Of a stretch of DNA of 39,107 nucleotides, positions 1 through 6,362 are shown one piece after another; position 1 is the first letter of the stretch; every line of letters starts with the position of its first letter. The notes under the pieces were generated by a model that was not told the DNA's origin, made no database searches, and saw nothing but the letters and a program-made list of their open reading frames with translations. The position numbers and the translations under genes are program-made. Source of the DNA: Caulobacter sp. 32-67-35 (lineage in GTDB: Bacteria; Pseudomonadota; Alphaproteobacteria; Caulobacterales; Caulobacteraceae); contig NCEV01000042.1 in the NCBI GenBank assembly GCA_002280875.1, positions 1-39,107 of the forward strand. The letters run 5' to 3'.

Positions 1-236
1 CGGGGGCTCTTGGGTATCAGAGCTGAAAGACGCTCGCTTGGCCCAACCCTCACGGAATAACAGTTTCTGCGAAGCGGACAGGTCGAGCCGAAACGCAAAT
101 CATCATCACGGTCATCCGGGTTCGCCCCGGCCGCTTCGCGCCTCCCCAACCCACTGGCAGCCGATTTCGGCGCGAGAGCGAAAACGCATGCCGCCATCCC
201 CCTCGCAATCACCCCGGAACGCGCTATATCCACGCC
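1..236. other. Left-edge region with no recognised gene
   Basis: I see no convincing coding sequence or RNA gene here. A 68-codon open frame (38-244) runs through it, but its composition (Arg, Ser, Pro and His rich) is typical of read-through of GC-rich DNA, and it overlaps the start of the next gene. The last 15 bases probably hold the -10 element of the 237 gene. Confidence 0.5.
223..230 (+). promoter_or_regulatory. Putative -10 element for a leaderless msrC transcript
   Basis: GCTATATC matches the Caulobacter housekeeping -10 consensus GCTANAWC at every position. It ends six bases before the ATG at 237, which would put the transcript start at or next to the start codon. No Shine-Dalgarno sequence precedes the ATG, which fits a leaderless mRNA. 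I see no good -35, so this rests on the -10 alone. Confidence 0.45.
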
Positions 237-746
237 ATGGCTGAAGCTTTCAACGACAAGACCCTCGCTGCCGACGTCCTGAGCAAGGATCGGGCAATCC
301 GCTACGCCGAGGTGGCCGACGAGATCGCCTCGGTGCTGGACGGCGAGCCCAATGTCACTGCCCGCATGGCGACCGTGGCCTCGATGCTGGCGAGTAGCTT
401 CGACCACTATTTCTGGACCGGCTTCTACGTCGTCGATCCCACGAAAGAACGCGAGCTGGTGGTCGGGCCCTATCAGGGCTCGCTGGGCTGTCTGCGTATC
501 GCCTTTGGACGCGGCGTCTGCGGCGCGGCGGCCAAAACCGGTCAGACCCAACTGGTGCCCGACGTCCACGCCTTCCCCGGCCACATCGCCTGTGACAGTC
601 GCTCGGAAAGCGAGATCGTCGTGCCGGTGTTTGACAGGGCCGGCCAGTTGATCGCGGTGTTCGACGTCGACTCCGACAGGCCCGCCGCCTTCGACGAGAC
701 TGACCAGCAGGGGCTCGAGACGATCCTCAAGGCCACCTTCGGCTAG
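237..746 (+). CDS. msrC: Free methionine-(R)-sulfoxide reductase (GAF domain)
   Basis: This 169-residue, single-GAF-domain protein has the size and layout of the fRMsr family (E. coli YebR/MsrC). These cytosolic enzymes reduce free methionine-R-sulfoxide with thioredoxin electrons, repairing oxidised free methionine. The three family cysteines are visible: C85 in GSLGCLRIAF, C95 in GRGVCGAA and C119 in HIACDS. The last is the usual catalytic residue and the others resolve the disulfide. Aromatic residues of the GAF pocket (HYFWTGFYVV, residues 57-66) are present. The start is the first ATG; there is no Shine-Dalgarno, so translation is probably leaderless. It is separate from the downstream polysaccharide genes (66-base gap). 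The family call is firm; activity is inferred. Confidence 0.88.
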   Translation: MAEAFNDKTLAADVLSKDRAIRYAEVADEIASVLDGEPNVTARMATVASMLASSFDHYFWTGFYVVDPTKERELVVGPYQGSLGCLRIAFGRGVCGAAAKTGQTQLVPDVHAFPGHIACDSRSESEIVVPVFDRAGQLIAVFDVDSDRPAAFDETDQQGLETILKATFG

Positions 747-812
747 CTGGCTCAAGGGTTGCAGCCCGGTCTCCATCATTCCCTAACCGCTTCGGATTAG
801 GACAGGTGGACC

Positions 813-1958
813 ATGCTGAACGTCGAGACCCTGCATCCCAGCCAACTGACGCCCGCGGACACCGCGTTGTGGCGCAGCATGGCTGCGGCCGAGCCGGCGT
901 TCGCCAACCCCCTTCTGGGTCCTGATTTCGCCCTGGCCGTGGGCCGGGTGCGCGAGGATGCGCGGGTGGCGGTGATCCGCAGAGGCGGGGAAACCCTCGG
1001 CTTCCTGCCGCACCACCGCCGTCCGGGCCGTCTGGCGCGCGCCATCGGCTCGCCGCTGTCGGACTATCATGGCGTCGTCTCGCATCCTGACCCAGGTTTC
1101 CGGGCCGAGGACGTGCTGCGGGCCGCTGACCTGGGCGTGTTTCGCTACACGGGCCTGATCGACCCTTTCGGGGTGTTCGGCGGCGTGGGCGAGCCGCAGG
1201 CCGCCTTCGTGATCGCGCCCGAGGGCTCGACCGCCGACTATCTGGAGGCCGTTCGCGCCGCCAGCCCCAAGAAGATCAAGAATTACCGCCGGCTGGACCA
1301 CAAGCTGGAACGGGAAATGGGCCAGGTGCGCCTGGTCGCGCCCGACACCTCGCGCGCGTCGTTTGACTTGCTGATCGCCTGGAAGCGCGAGCAGCTGCAG
1401 CGCACCGGCCTGCACGACTTTCTGCGCCCGGACTGGACCAGCGACCTGCTGACCGACCTGTTCGAGCGCCAGACCGGCGACTTCCAGGGCCTGATGATCG
1501 GGCTTTATGCCGGCGACGAGCTGGTTGCGGGCCATTTCGGCGTGCGGCTGGGCGGGGTCTATCATCCGTGGATCGCCTCGACCAACCCGGCCTATGGCGC
1601 CTGGTCGCCGGGGCAGCTGTTCTTCCTGCGCGCCATCGCGGCCATGCCCGAGCTGGGCCTGACCCGCTACGACCTTGGCCCGGGCCATGACCACTACAAG
1701 CGCGCCTACGCCTTCACCCAGACCCCTGTCCAGAGCGGCGCCGTGATGGCCGCCAACGTGGCTGGCCTGATGGCCTGCTCGGTCGAGAGCGCCTGGAACC
1801 TGGCGGGCGCGGGCGGCAATGGCGTGGTGGCGCGTCTGCGTCGCCGGATGGACGTGATCAATAGCGTCGAACTGACCATGGGCGGCCAGGTGCGCGGTCT
1901 GGTCGACGCCGTGGCGGGACAGTCACGCCGCCGGGTCGGCGCGCACGAGGCCGGCTGA
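813..1958 (+). CDS. GNAT/FemAB-fold acetyltransferase (CelD/BcsL, HfsK-like family)
   Basis: A 381-residue protein of the GNAT_6 (CelD/BcsL) type, the family that includes the Caulobacter holdfast N-acetyltransferase HfsK. These proteins are linked to exopolysaccharide modification. The C-terminal acyl-CoA-binding half is recognisable: GLMIGLYAGDELVAGHFGVRLGGVYH-type strands around residues 228-250, then GQLFFLRAIAAMPELGLTRYDLG (about 269-291) and a YKRAYAF segment. A GGACAGG-like Shine-Dalgarno precedes the ATG. Its TGA shares one base with the next ATG (TGATG at 1956-1960), so it is probably translationally coupled to the glycosyltransferase. This supports a joint role in a surface glycan. 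It may be a paralog of HfsK rather than HfsK itself; the acceptor is unknown. Confidence 0.75.
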   Translation: MLNVETLHPSQLTPADTALWRSMAAAEPAFANPLLGPDFALAVGRVREDARVAVIRRGGETLGFLPHHRRPGRLARAIGSPLSDYHGVVSHPDPGFRAEDVLRAADLGVFRYTGLIDPFGVFGGVGEPQAAFVIAPEGSTADYLEAVRAASPKKIKNYRRLDHKLEREMGQVRLVAPDTSRASFDLLIAWKREQLQRTGLHDFLRPDWTSDLLTDLFERQTGDFQGLMIGLYAGDELVAGHFGVRLGGVYHPWIASTNPAYGAWSPGQLFFLRAIAAMPELGLTRYDLGPGHDHYKRAYAFTQTPVQSGAVMAANVAGLMACSVESAWNLAGAGGNGVVARLRRRMDVINSVELTMGGQVRGLVDAVAGQSRRRVGAHEAG

Positions 1959-2878
1959 TGATCCATGTGACGGTGATGATCCCGACCCAGCGGCGGCTCG
2001 GCGGTCTGGCCGTCGCGGTCCGCTCCGTGCTGGCCCAGAGGAGCGTGGATTTCGCCGCCCTGGAGATCATCGTTGTCGACAATGACCAGGTCCCGTCGGC
2101 CCAGTCCACGGTCGAGGACCTGGCCCAGGGCGCGGCCTGTCTTGTTCACTACGTGCACGAACCCCGCGCCGGGGTAGCCAACGCTCGCAATGCTGGCATG
2201 GCCAGGGCGTCCGGCGCGCTGATCGCCTTTCTCGACGATGACGAAGAAGCGCCGGAGGGCTGGCTGGCGGCTCTGCTGGCGGCCCAGGCCCGCTTTGACG
2301 CCGACGTGGTTTTTGGCCCGGTCCGGGGCAGGGCGCCCGACAGCGTCGTTGAGCATCGCGACTATCTGGAACGGTTCTTCTCGCGCCTGGGCCCCGCCGA
2401 GGCCGGCGTCATCGATCACTATTACGGCTGTGGCGACAGCCTGCTGCGCCGCGCCGCCTTGCCCGATCCCGTCTCGCCCTTCGCGATCGAGCGCAACCAG
2501 ATCGGCGGCGAGGACGACATGCTGTTTGGCCAGATGCAGGCCGCCGGCGCGCGTTTCGCCTGGGCGCCTGACGCCTGGGTCTGGGAGGACCCCGCGCCCG
2601 ATCGCCTGACCCTCGACTACACCCTGGCCCGCGCCTTCGCCTATGGCCAGGGTCCTTCAGCCCACTGCGCCGCCGCCAGCCCGCCTGACCGGATCGGCGT
2701 GGCGCGCTGGATGGTCATCGGCGTCGCGCAGGCTGCGGTATTCGGCGCCGTGGCCGGCCTGAAATGGCTGACCCGTTCGCAGGACCGCGCCAACTGGCTG
2801 GACAAGGCCGCGCGCGGTCTGGGCAAGACCCTGTGGTGGGGCCCCTTCAAGATCCATTTCTACGGGAGGACCGCGTGA
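1958..2878 (+). CDS. hfsL: Family 2 glycosyltransferase, probable HfsL (holdfast polysaccharide)
   Basis: A GT-A, family 2 glycosyltransferase of 306 residues. The nucleotide-sugar fold starts at residue 3 (VTVMIPTQRR). The metal-binding acidic motif is FLDDDEEAP (D93-D95), and GGEDDMLF (E185-D187) carries the catalytic ED motif. A hydrophobic stretch near residues 230-255 could anchor the protein to the inner membrane, where it would add a sugar to a lipid-linked repeat. It overlaps the acetyltransferase upstream by one base and the next gene by four (GTGA). The identification with HfsL of C. crescentus rests on the family, the GNAT neighbour and the locus order as I remember it. Counting loci from gcrA and hsp20 reaches the expected number only to within one or two genes. 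GT2 assignment is firm; the holdfast role is inferred. Confidence 0.7.
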   Translation: MIHVTVMIPTQRRLGGLAVAVRSVLAQRSVDFAALEIIVVDNDQVPSAQSTVEDLAQGAACLVHYVHEPRAGVANARNAGMARASGALIAFLDDDEEAPEGWLAALLAAQARFDADVVFGPVRGRAPDSVVEHRDYLERFFSRLGPAEAGVIDHYYGCGDSLLRRAALPDPVSPFAIERNQIGGEDDMLFGQMQAAGARFAWAPDAWVWEDPAPDRLTLDYTLARAFAYGQGPSAHCAAASPPDRIGVARWMVIGVAQAAVFGAVAGLKWLTRSQDRANWLDKAARGLGKTLWWGPFKIHFYGRTA

Positions 2879-3795
2879 GCGTGATCACCGACTGGACGCC
2901 TGAAAAGGCCAGGGCCTTTGGCGCCGACAACCTGGCCTTCGAGCACGGGCTGCACGAGCGCCCGATGTTCGACGACGAAGGTCTGGCGCGACTGCTGGAT
3001 CTGTATCCCCGCGACCAGCTGGGCGTCTTCACCATGGGCGAGGACCCCAAGGCCTGGACCACCTGGCGCAAGGGCGCGGCGGGAAACCTGACCGGCGACC
3101 AGTTGCTGGACGCCGCCCAGAGCGGCCGCATCTGGCTGAACCTGCGTCACACCAACGATTATGTGCCTGAATATGCCGCGCTCGGTGACGAGATCTTCGC
3201 CGAGAAGGAGGCTCAGGTTCCGGGTCTGCGCACTTTCAAGCGCGACCTGGGCATGCTGATCAGCTCGGCCAACGCCCAGGTGTTCTATCACCTCGATGTA
3301 CCGCTGGTGTCGCTGTGGCAGCTGCGCGGCCAGAAGAGGGTCTGGGTCTATCCGGTCGCCGATCCCTATGTGGGCGAGCTGGACCTGGAGAAGATCGTGC
3401 TGCGCGAGACCGCCGAGCAGTTCGCCTTTGATCCCGAATGGGACAAGGGCGCGGCGGTTTATGACCTGACGCCGGGCAAGATGGTCACCTGGCGGCAGAA
3501 CGCGCCGCACCGGATCGAGAACGGTCCGATGCTGAACGTCTCGCTGTCGATCGAATTCATGACCCCGCCGGCCCTGATGCGGGCCAATGTGATCTACGCC
3601 AATGGCGTGCTGCGTCGTCGCCTGGGCGCCAGGCCGCGCATCCAGAACGGGTTTGGCCCGGCGGCCCTGACCAAGCTGGCCGTGGCGCGCGGCGCCAAGG
3701 CGCTGAACCTGCAGACGCCCCATGTGCGTCATCTGCCCGTGACCTTTGGCCTGGACGCCAGCAAGCCGGGCGTTCTGATCGAAAGCCGCGCCTGA
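2875..3795 (+). CDS. Cupin/JmjC-like protein, possible 2-oxoglutarate oxygenase
   Basis: The start is the GTG overlapping the stop of the glycosyltransferase (GTGA at 2875-2878), with GGAGG six bases upstream. A start 111 bases earlier in the same frame would lie inside the previous gene. The 306-residue protein has a double-stranded beta-helix signature: FYHLD (H139, D141) followed by PGKMVTWRQNAPH (H212). This fits the HxD...H iron triad of JmjC/cupin-8 hydroxylases. Between them QLRGQKRVWVYP resembles the 2-oxoglutarate-binding strand, and NVSLSIEF follows the distal His. Coupling to the GT and GNAT genes suggests work on the same glycan or an associated protein. No substrate can be named. 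Confidence 0.6.
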   Translation: MSVITDWTPEKARAFGADNLAFEHGLHERPMFDDEGLARLLDLYPRDQLGVFTMGEDPKAWTTWRKGAAGNLTGDQLLDAAQSGRIWLNLRHTNDYVPEYAALGDEIFAEKEAQVPGLRTFKRDLGMLISSANAQVFYHLDVPLVSLWQLRGQKRVWVYPVADPYVGELDLEKIVLRETAEQFAFDPEWDKGAAVYDLTPGKMVTWRQNAPHRIENGPMLNVSLSIEFMTPPALMRANVIYANGVLRRRLGARPRIQNGFGPAALTKLAVARGAKALNLQTPHVRHLPVTFGLDASKPGVLIESRA

Positions 3796-3833
3796 CGCTT
3801 GCTCCCGGGCCCGCTTCATCGCAGAAGTCGCCG

Positions 3834-4358
3834 ATGAGTCAGGCAGTCACGATTGAACTGGGCGAGGGCGCCGAACACGACGCCCGGGCGTTGCGGAATG
3901 CGTTCGGGTGTTTCACCACCGGCGTCACGGTTGTCACCACCATCAGCGCTGACGGGCGCAAGGTGGGGCTGACGGCCAATTCCTTCACCTCGGTGTCGCT
4001 GGATCCGCCCCTGGCGCTGATCTGCGTCGACCTGAAGTCCAGCAGCTTGCCCTCGCTGGACGCGGCCGGTGTGTTCGCGGTCAACGTGCTGCATGCCGAA
4101 CACCAGGAACTGGCCCGCAACTTCGTGCGCAAGGACATCGACCGGTTTGCCGGGATCGAGACCGAGACCTGGCGCACCGGCGCGCCGATCCTGCCCGGTT
4201 GCATGGCCAATTTCGAATGCGAGACCCATCACGTTTTCGACGCGGGCGATCACCGCGTGTATGTCGGCCGGGTGGTGAAGCTGCGCTACGATCCCGATCA
4301 TGAGCCGCTGGTCTATCTGCAGGGCCGCTTCCGGCGGGTCCACGTCGACGCCGAATAG
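3834..4358 (+). CDS. Flavin reductase-like domain protein (FMN-binding)
   Basis: A 174-residue protein of the flavin_reductase domain family: flavin reductase components of two-component monooxygenases and related FMN-binding split-barrel proteins. Family features are the opening RNAFGCFTTGVTVVTT, GLTANSFTSVSLDPPLALICVD (flavin-binding loop and strand), FAVNVLHAEHQELARNF and the late HRVYVGRVV...PLVYLQGRFR. These enzymes usually supply reduced FMN or FAD using NAD(P)H. No partner oxygenase is adjacent unless the cupin-like protein upstream uses it, which is speculative. It lies 38 bases after that gene and ends seven bases from the convergent glycosylase gene, leaving no room for a terminator. 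Confidence 0.8.
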   Translation: MSQAVTIELGEGAEHDARALRNAFGCFTTGVTVVTTISADGRKVGLTANSFTSVSLDPPLALICVDLKSSSLPSLDAAGVFAVNVLHAEHQELARNFVRKDIDRFAGIETETWRTGAPILPGCMANFECETHHVFDAGDHRVYVGRVVKLRYDPDHEPLVYLQGRFRRVHVDAE

Positions 4359-4365
4359 GGTCGGT

Positions 4366-5097
4366 TCAATCGACGCCGCGCGGTCTCCAGGCCAGGACAT
4401 CGGCGCTATGGCCGACGCCGATCTTGGCGCAGTCATGCTTCAGCGGGCAGGCGCCGCAGCGCGGCCCTTCGTGCGGGCACAGCATCTGGCCCAGGCCGCG
4501 CTTCATCAACCAGTGCAGTTCGAACAGGTCGTCCGCCGTCCACGCTTCCGGCGCCATGCCCATCAGGGCGTGATACGCCTGTGTGGTATCGCCGGAGCTG
4601 ACCAGGCCGATCCGCCGCGCGACGCGGTGGACATGGGTGTCGACCACGAGCGCGCGCATGGCCAGGTCGCTGAAGTTCAGGACACAGGCGGCGACCTTGA
4701 CGCCGACGCCCGGTAGGCTCTGCAGTTCGTGCCGCGCCGTATCGACGGGCAGGGCGCGCAGATGGCTGAGCGAAAGCCAGCCGATCCGCGCCTGGATCAT
4801 CCGCAAGGCCATCGGCAGGCGACGGGCCTTGTCGTGAGCGTGGGTGACGTCGTGGATGATTTCCAACACCTGGGCGTCCGAAGCCTGGGCCAGATCTTCC
4901 CAGCACTTGAACGCGGCCCGCAGGCGCAGGAACGCCGCCCAGGAGACCGCGTCGGGCGTCCGGCCGCTGATCGAGGATTTCACCAGCTGCGAGATGGGGT
5001 CCATCCGCGCCACGGGTCGCTGAGCTCCAAATTCGCAGAGCAGGGCGTCGCGAACGCTTTCGAGCGGCGAGCGTGCGAGGGTTAGGGAAAGCTGCAT
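4366..5097 (-). CDS. Endonuclease III-like DNA glycosylase (HhH-GPD, 4Fe-4S), SOS-regulated
   Basis: A 243-residue base-excision repair enzyme of the Nth/MutY superfamily. The helix-hairpin-helix is LQSLPGVGVKVAA, with the lyase lysine at K134. The catalytic aspartate follows in VVDTHVHRVARRIGL (D153). The C-terminal cluster loop has the exact Cx6Cx2Cx5C spacing (C207, C214, C217, C223). It is therefore probably a bifunctional glycosylase/AP lyase rather than the adenine glycosylase MutY, which is longer. A LexA operator lies 15 bases upstream of its ATG, so it should be induced by DNA damage. I recall an endonuclease III-like gene in this position as a described LexA target in C. crescentus. 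It may be a second Nth paralog, so I give no symbol. Confidence 0.85.
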   Translation of the reverse strand: MQLSLTLARSPLESVRDALLCEFGAQRPVARMDPISQLVKSSISGRTPDAVSWAAFLRLRAAFKCWEDLAQASDAQVLEIIHDVTHAHDKARRLPMALRMIQARIGWLSLSHLRALPVDTARHELQSLPGVGVKVAACVLNFSDLAMRALVVDTHVHRVARRIGLVSSGDTTQAYHALMGMAPEAWTADDLFELHWLMKRGLGQMLCPHEGPRCGACPLKHDCAKIGVGHSADVLAWRPRGVD

Positions 5098-5111
5098 GGG
5101 ATCTCGCGCCA

Positions 5112-5126
5112 GAACATAATAGGAAC
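5112..5126 (-). promoter_or_regulatory. LexA operator (SOS box) of the endonuclease III-like gene
   Basis: On the minus strand the sequence is GTTC-CTATTAT-GTTC, an exact match to the alphaproteobacterial LexA consensus GTTC-N7-GTTC. It sits 15-29 bases upstream of the glycosylase ATG (5097), a position where LexA would block transcription initiation or very early elongation. Confidence 0.82.
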
Positions 5127-5160
5127 ATTATGCGGCGCGCAGCGAATTGTCCACAGGCTG

Positions 5161-5724
5161 TTATGGGCGCCGGGCTCGGCCCCACAGCGCGGTGACCCGG
5201 CGACGCAGGCGTTGAAGGGCCACCCGAACAGGCGTCGGCGCACGAGCGGGCGCGGGACGTTCTTCGTCTGGCAAGTCCACACCCGCGAAGCGGGCGATCA
5301 GTTCGCGCAGTTCAGGCTCCTGCACGCCGAGCGCGGCCTCGATGGGGCTCATCCATTGCAGCACCCGCTGGCCCTTTTCTGGCCAGACAGCGTGCCCGCC
5401 CGTGACCTGAAAAGGGTAGACGTCGACCCTGACCAGCCGCGCCACGCCGCTTTTCAGGCGCTTGAGATATTCATAGTCGCCGATGGACTGCTCGGCGATC
5501 ACGCCATCCAGGCCGGCCTCCTCATAGGCTTCCTGGGCCGCCGCCGCGGGATCGCTGCGCCCCTTCATCGGCCAGCCCTTGGGGATGACCCAGCGCTTGG
5601 TTTCACGCGACGAGACCAGCAGGATCTGGAGAGACTGGCCGGCCCCGCGCCATGGCAGGGCGGCGACCTGACGACGCCTGTCGTCGGCCTTGGCCGTTGC
5701 CCGCTTGACCGGCTTCTCCGTCAC
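5161..5724 (-). CDS. NUDIX hydrolase (diphosphoinositol/ADP-ribose-type)
   Basis: The reading frame is open for hundreds of bases upstream, but the only standard start before the NUDIX fold is GTG at 5724, giving 187 residues. The core begins RRRQVAALPWR, continues QILLVSSRETKRWVIPKGWP and carries the NUDIX helix GWPMKGRSDPAAAAQEAYEEAG. That box is degenerate: the first Glu is Arg and the Arg of REUxEExG is Gln, while the metal-binding EEAG remains. PKGWP and the KG spacing resemble the DIPP subfamily that hydrolyses diphosphorylated inositols or dinucleoside polyphosphates. An Arg-rich tail (RLRRRVTALWGRARRP) ends the protein. It lies 35 bases upstream of the LexA box of the glycosylase gene on the same strand. 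The substrate is unknown. Confidence 0.75.
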   Translation of the reverse strand: MTEKPVKRATAKADDRRRQVAALPWRGAGQSLQILLVSSRETKRWVIPKGWPMKGRSDPAAAAQEAYEEAGLDGVIAEQSIGDYEYLKRLKSGVARLVRVDVYPFQVTGGHAVWPEKGQRVLQWMSPIEAALGVQEPELRELIARFAGVDLPDEERPAPARAPTPVRVALQRLRRRVTALWGRARRP

Positions 5725-5898
5725 GTCTTCAGCATCCCGATGCGTCGTCTCGCCGTCTCGCGACGCCAGCCGATCATAGCGCCCGTGATCCGGCGAGTCG
5801 TCGAGACCGGAAGGCTGCGATGCGTCACTAAGGCGCGCCTTGCCTGGCCAGCGCTCAATCCTTGAAGCCGCATCCCCGGTTCCCGTTCCCGCGCCCGC

Positions 5899-6360
5899 AT
5901 GGCGTTCACGCTCACCATCAATGGGGAAACCCGCTCGGTCGAGGTCGAGGGCGACACGCCGCTGCTGTGGGTGCTGCGCGACACCCTGGGCCTGGTCGGG
6001 ACCAAGTTCGGCTGCGGCGCAGCCCAGTGCGGGGCCTGTACGGTGCACATCGACGGCGCGCCGGTGCGCGCCTGCATCACACCCGTACGGCGCGTAGGCG
6101 ACAAGAAGGTCGTCACGATCGAGGGCGTCGGCAAGGACCCGGTCGGGGCCAAGGTGCAGGACGCCTGGAAGACCATCGACGTGCCGCAGTGCGGCTACTG
6201 CCAGGCCGGCCAGATCATGTCGGCCACGGCCCTGCTGACCGCCAATCCCAAGCCCGACGATGCGGCCATCGACGAGGCCATGAACGGCAACCTCTGTCGC
6301 TGCGCCACCTACATCCGCATCAAGGCCGCCATCAAGGCCGCCTCCGGTCAGGGAGCCTGA
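5899..6360 (+). CDS. 2Fe-2S subunit of a molybdenum hydroxylase (IorA-like)
   Basis: A 153-residue xanthine-oxidase-family small subunit with two 2Fe-2S centres. The N-terminal plant-type ferredoxin domain has [17 protein letters not shown]. The C-terminal helical domain has CGYCQAGQ and later [11 protein letters not shown]. It carries electrons from the Mo-pterin subunit encoded two bases downstream to an unknown acceptor. There is no FAD subunit nearby, which matches the isoquinoline 1-oxidoreductase type (IorA) rather than xanthine dehydrogenase. The protein has no signal peptide of its own, though its partner does. Databases usually label such proteins isoquinoline oxidoreductase, but the real substrate of most is not known. 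Start: first ATG in frame; no clear Shine-Dalgarno. Confidence 0.85.
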   Translation: MAFTLTINGETRSVEVEGDTPLLWVLRDTLGLVGTKFGCGAAQCGACTVHIDGAPVRACITPVRRVGDKKVVTIEGVGKDPVGAKVQDAWKTIDVPQCGYCQAGQIMSATALLTANPKPDDAAIDEAMNGNLCRCATYIRIKAAIKAASGQGA

Positions 6361-6362
6361 GC

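Noticed and set aside
120-136. GGGTTCGCCCC resembling a tRNA T arm
   Set aside because: No acceptor stem, D arm or anticodon arm can be drawn around it.
38-244. 68-codon open frame at the left edge
   Set aside because: Low-complexity Arg/Ser/Pro/His composition, overlap with the start of the 237 gene, and no ribosome-binding site or family resemblance.
5725-6048. NUDIX frame extended to 295 residues
   Set aside because: The extension lies opposite the coding start of the 2Fe-2S subunit and has shadow-frame composition with no NUDIX-family features.
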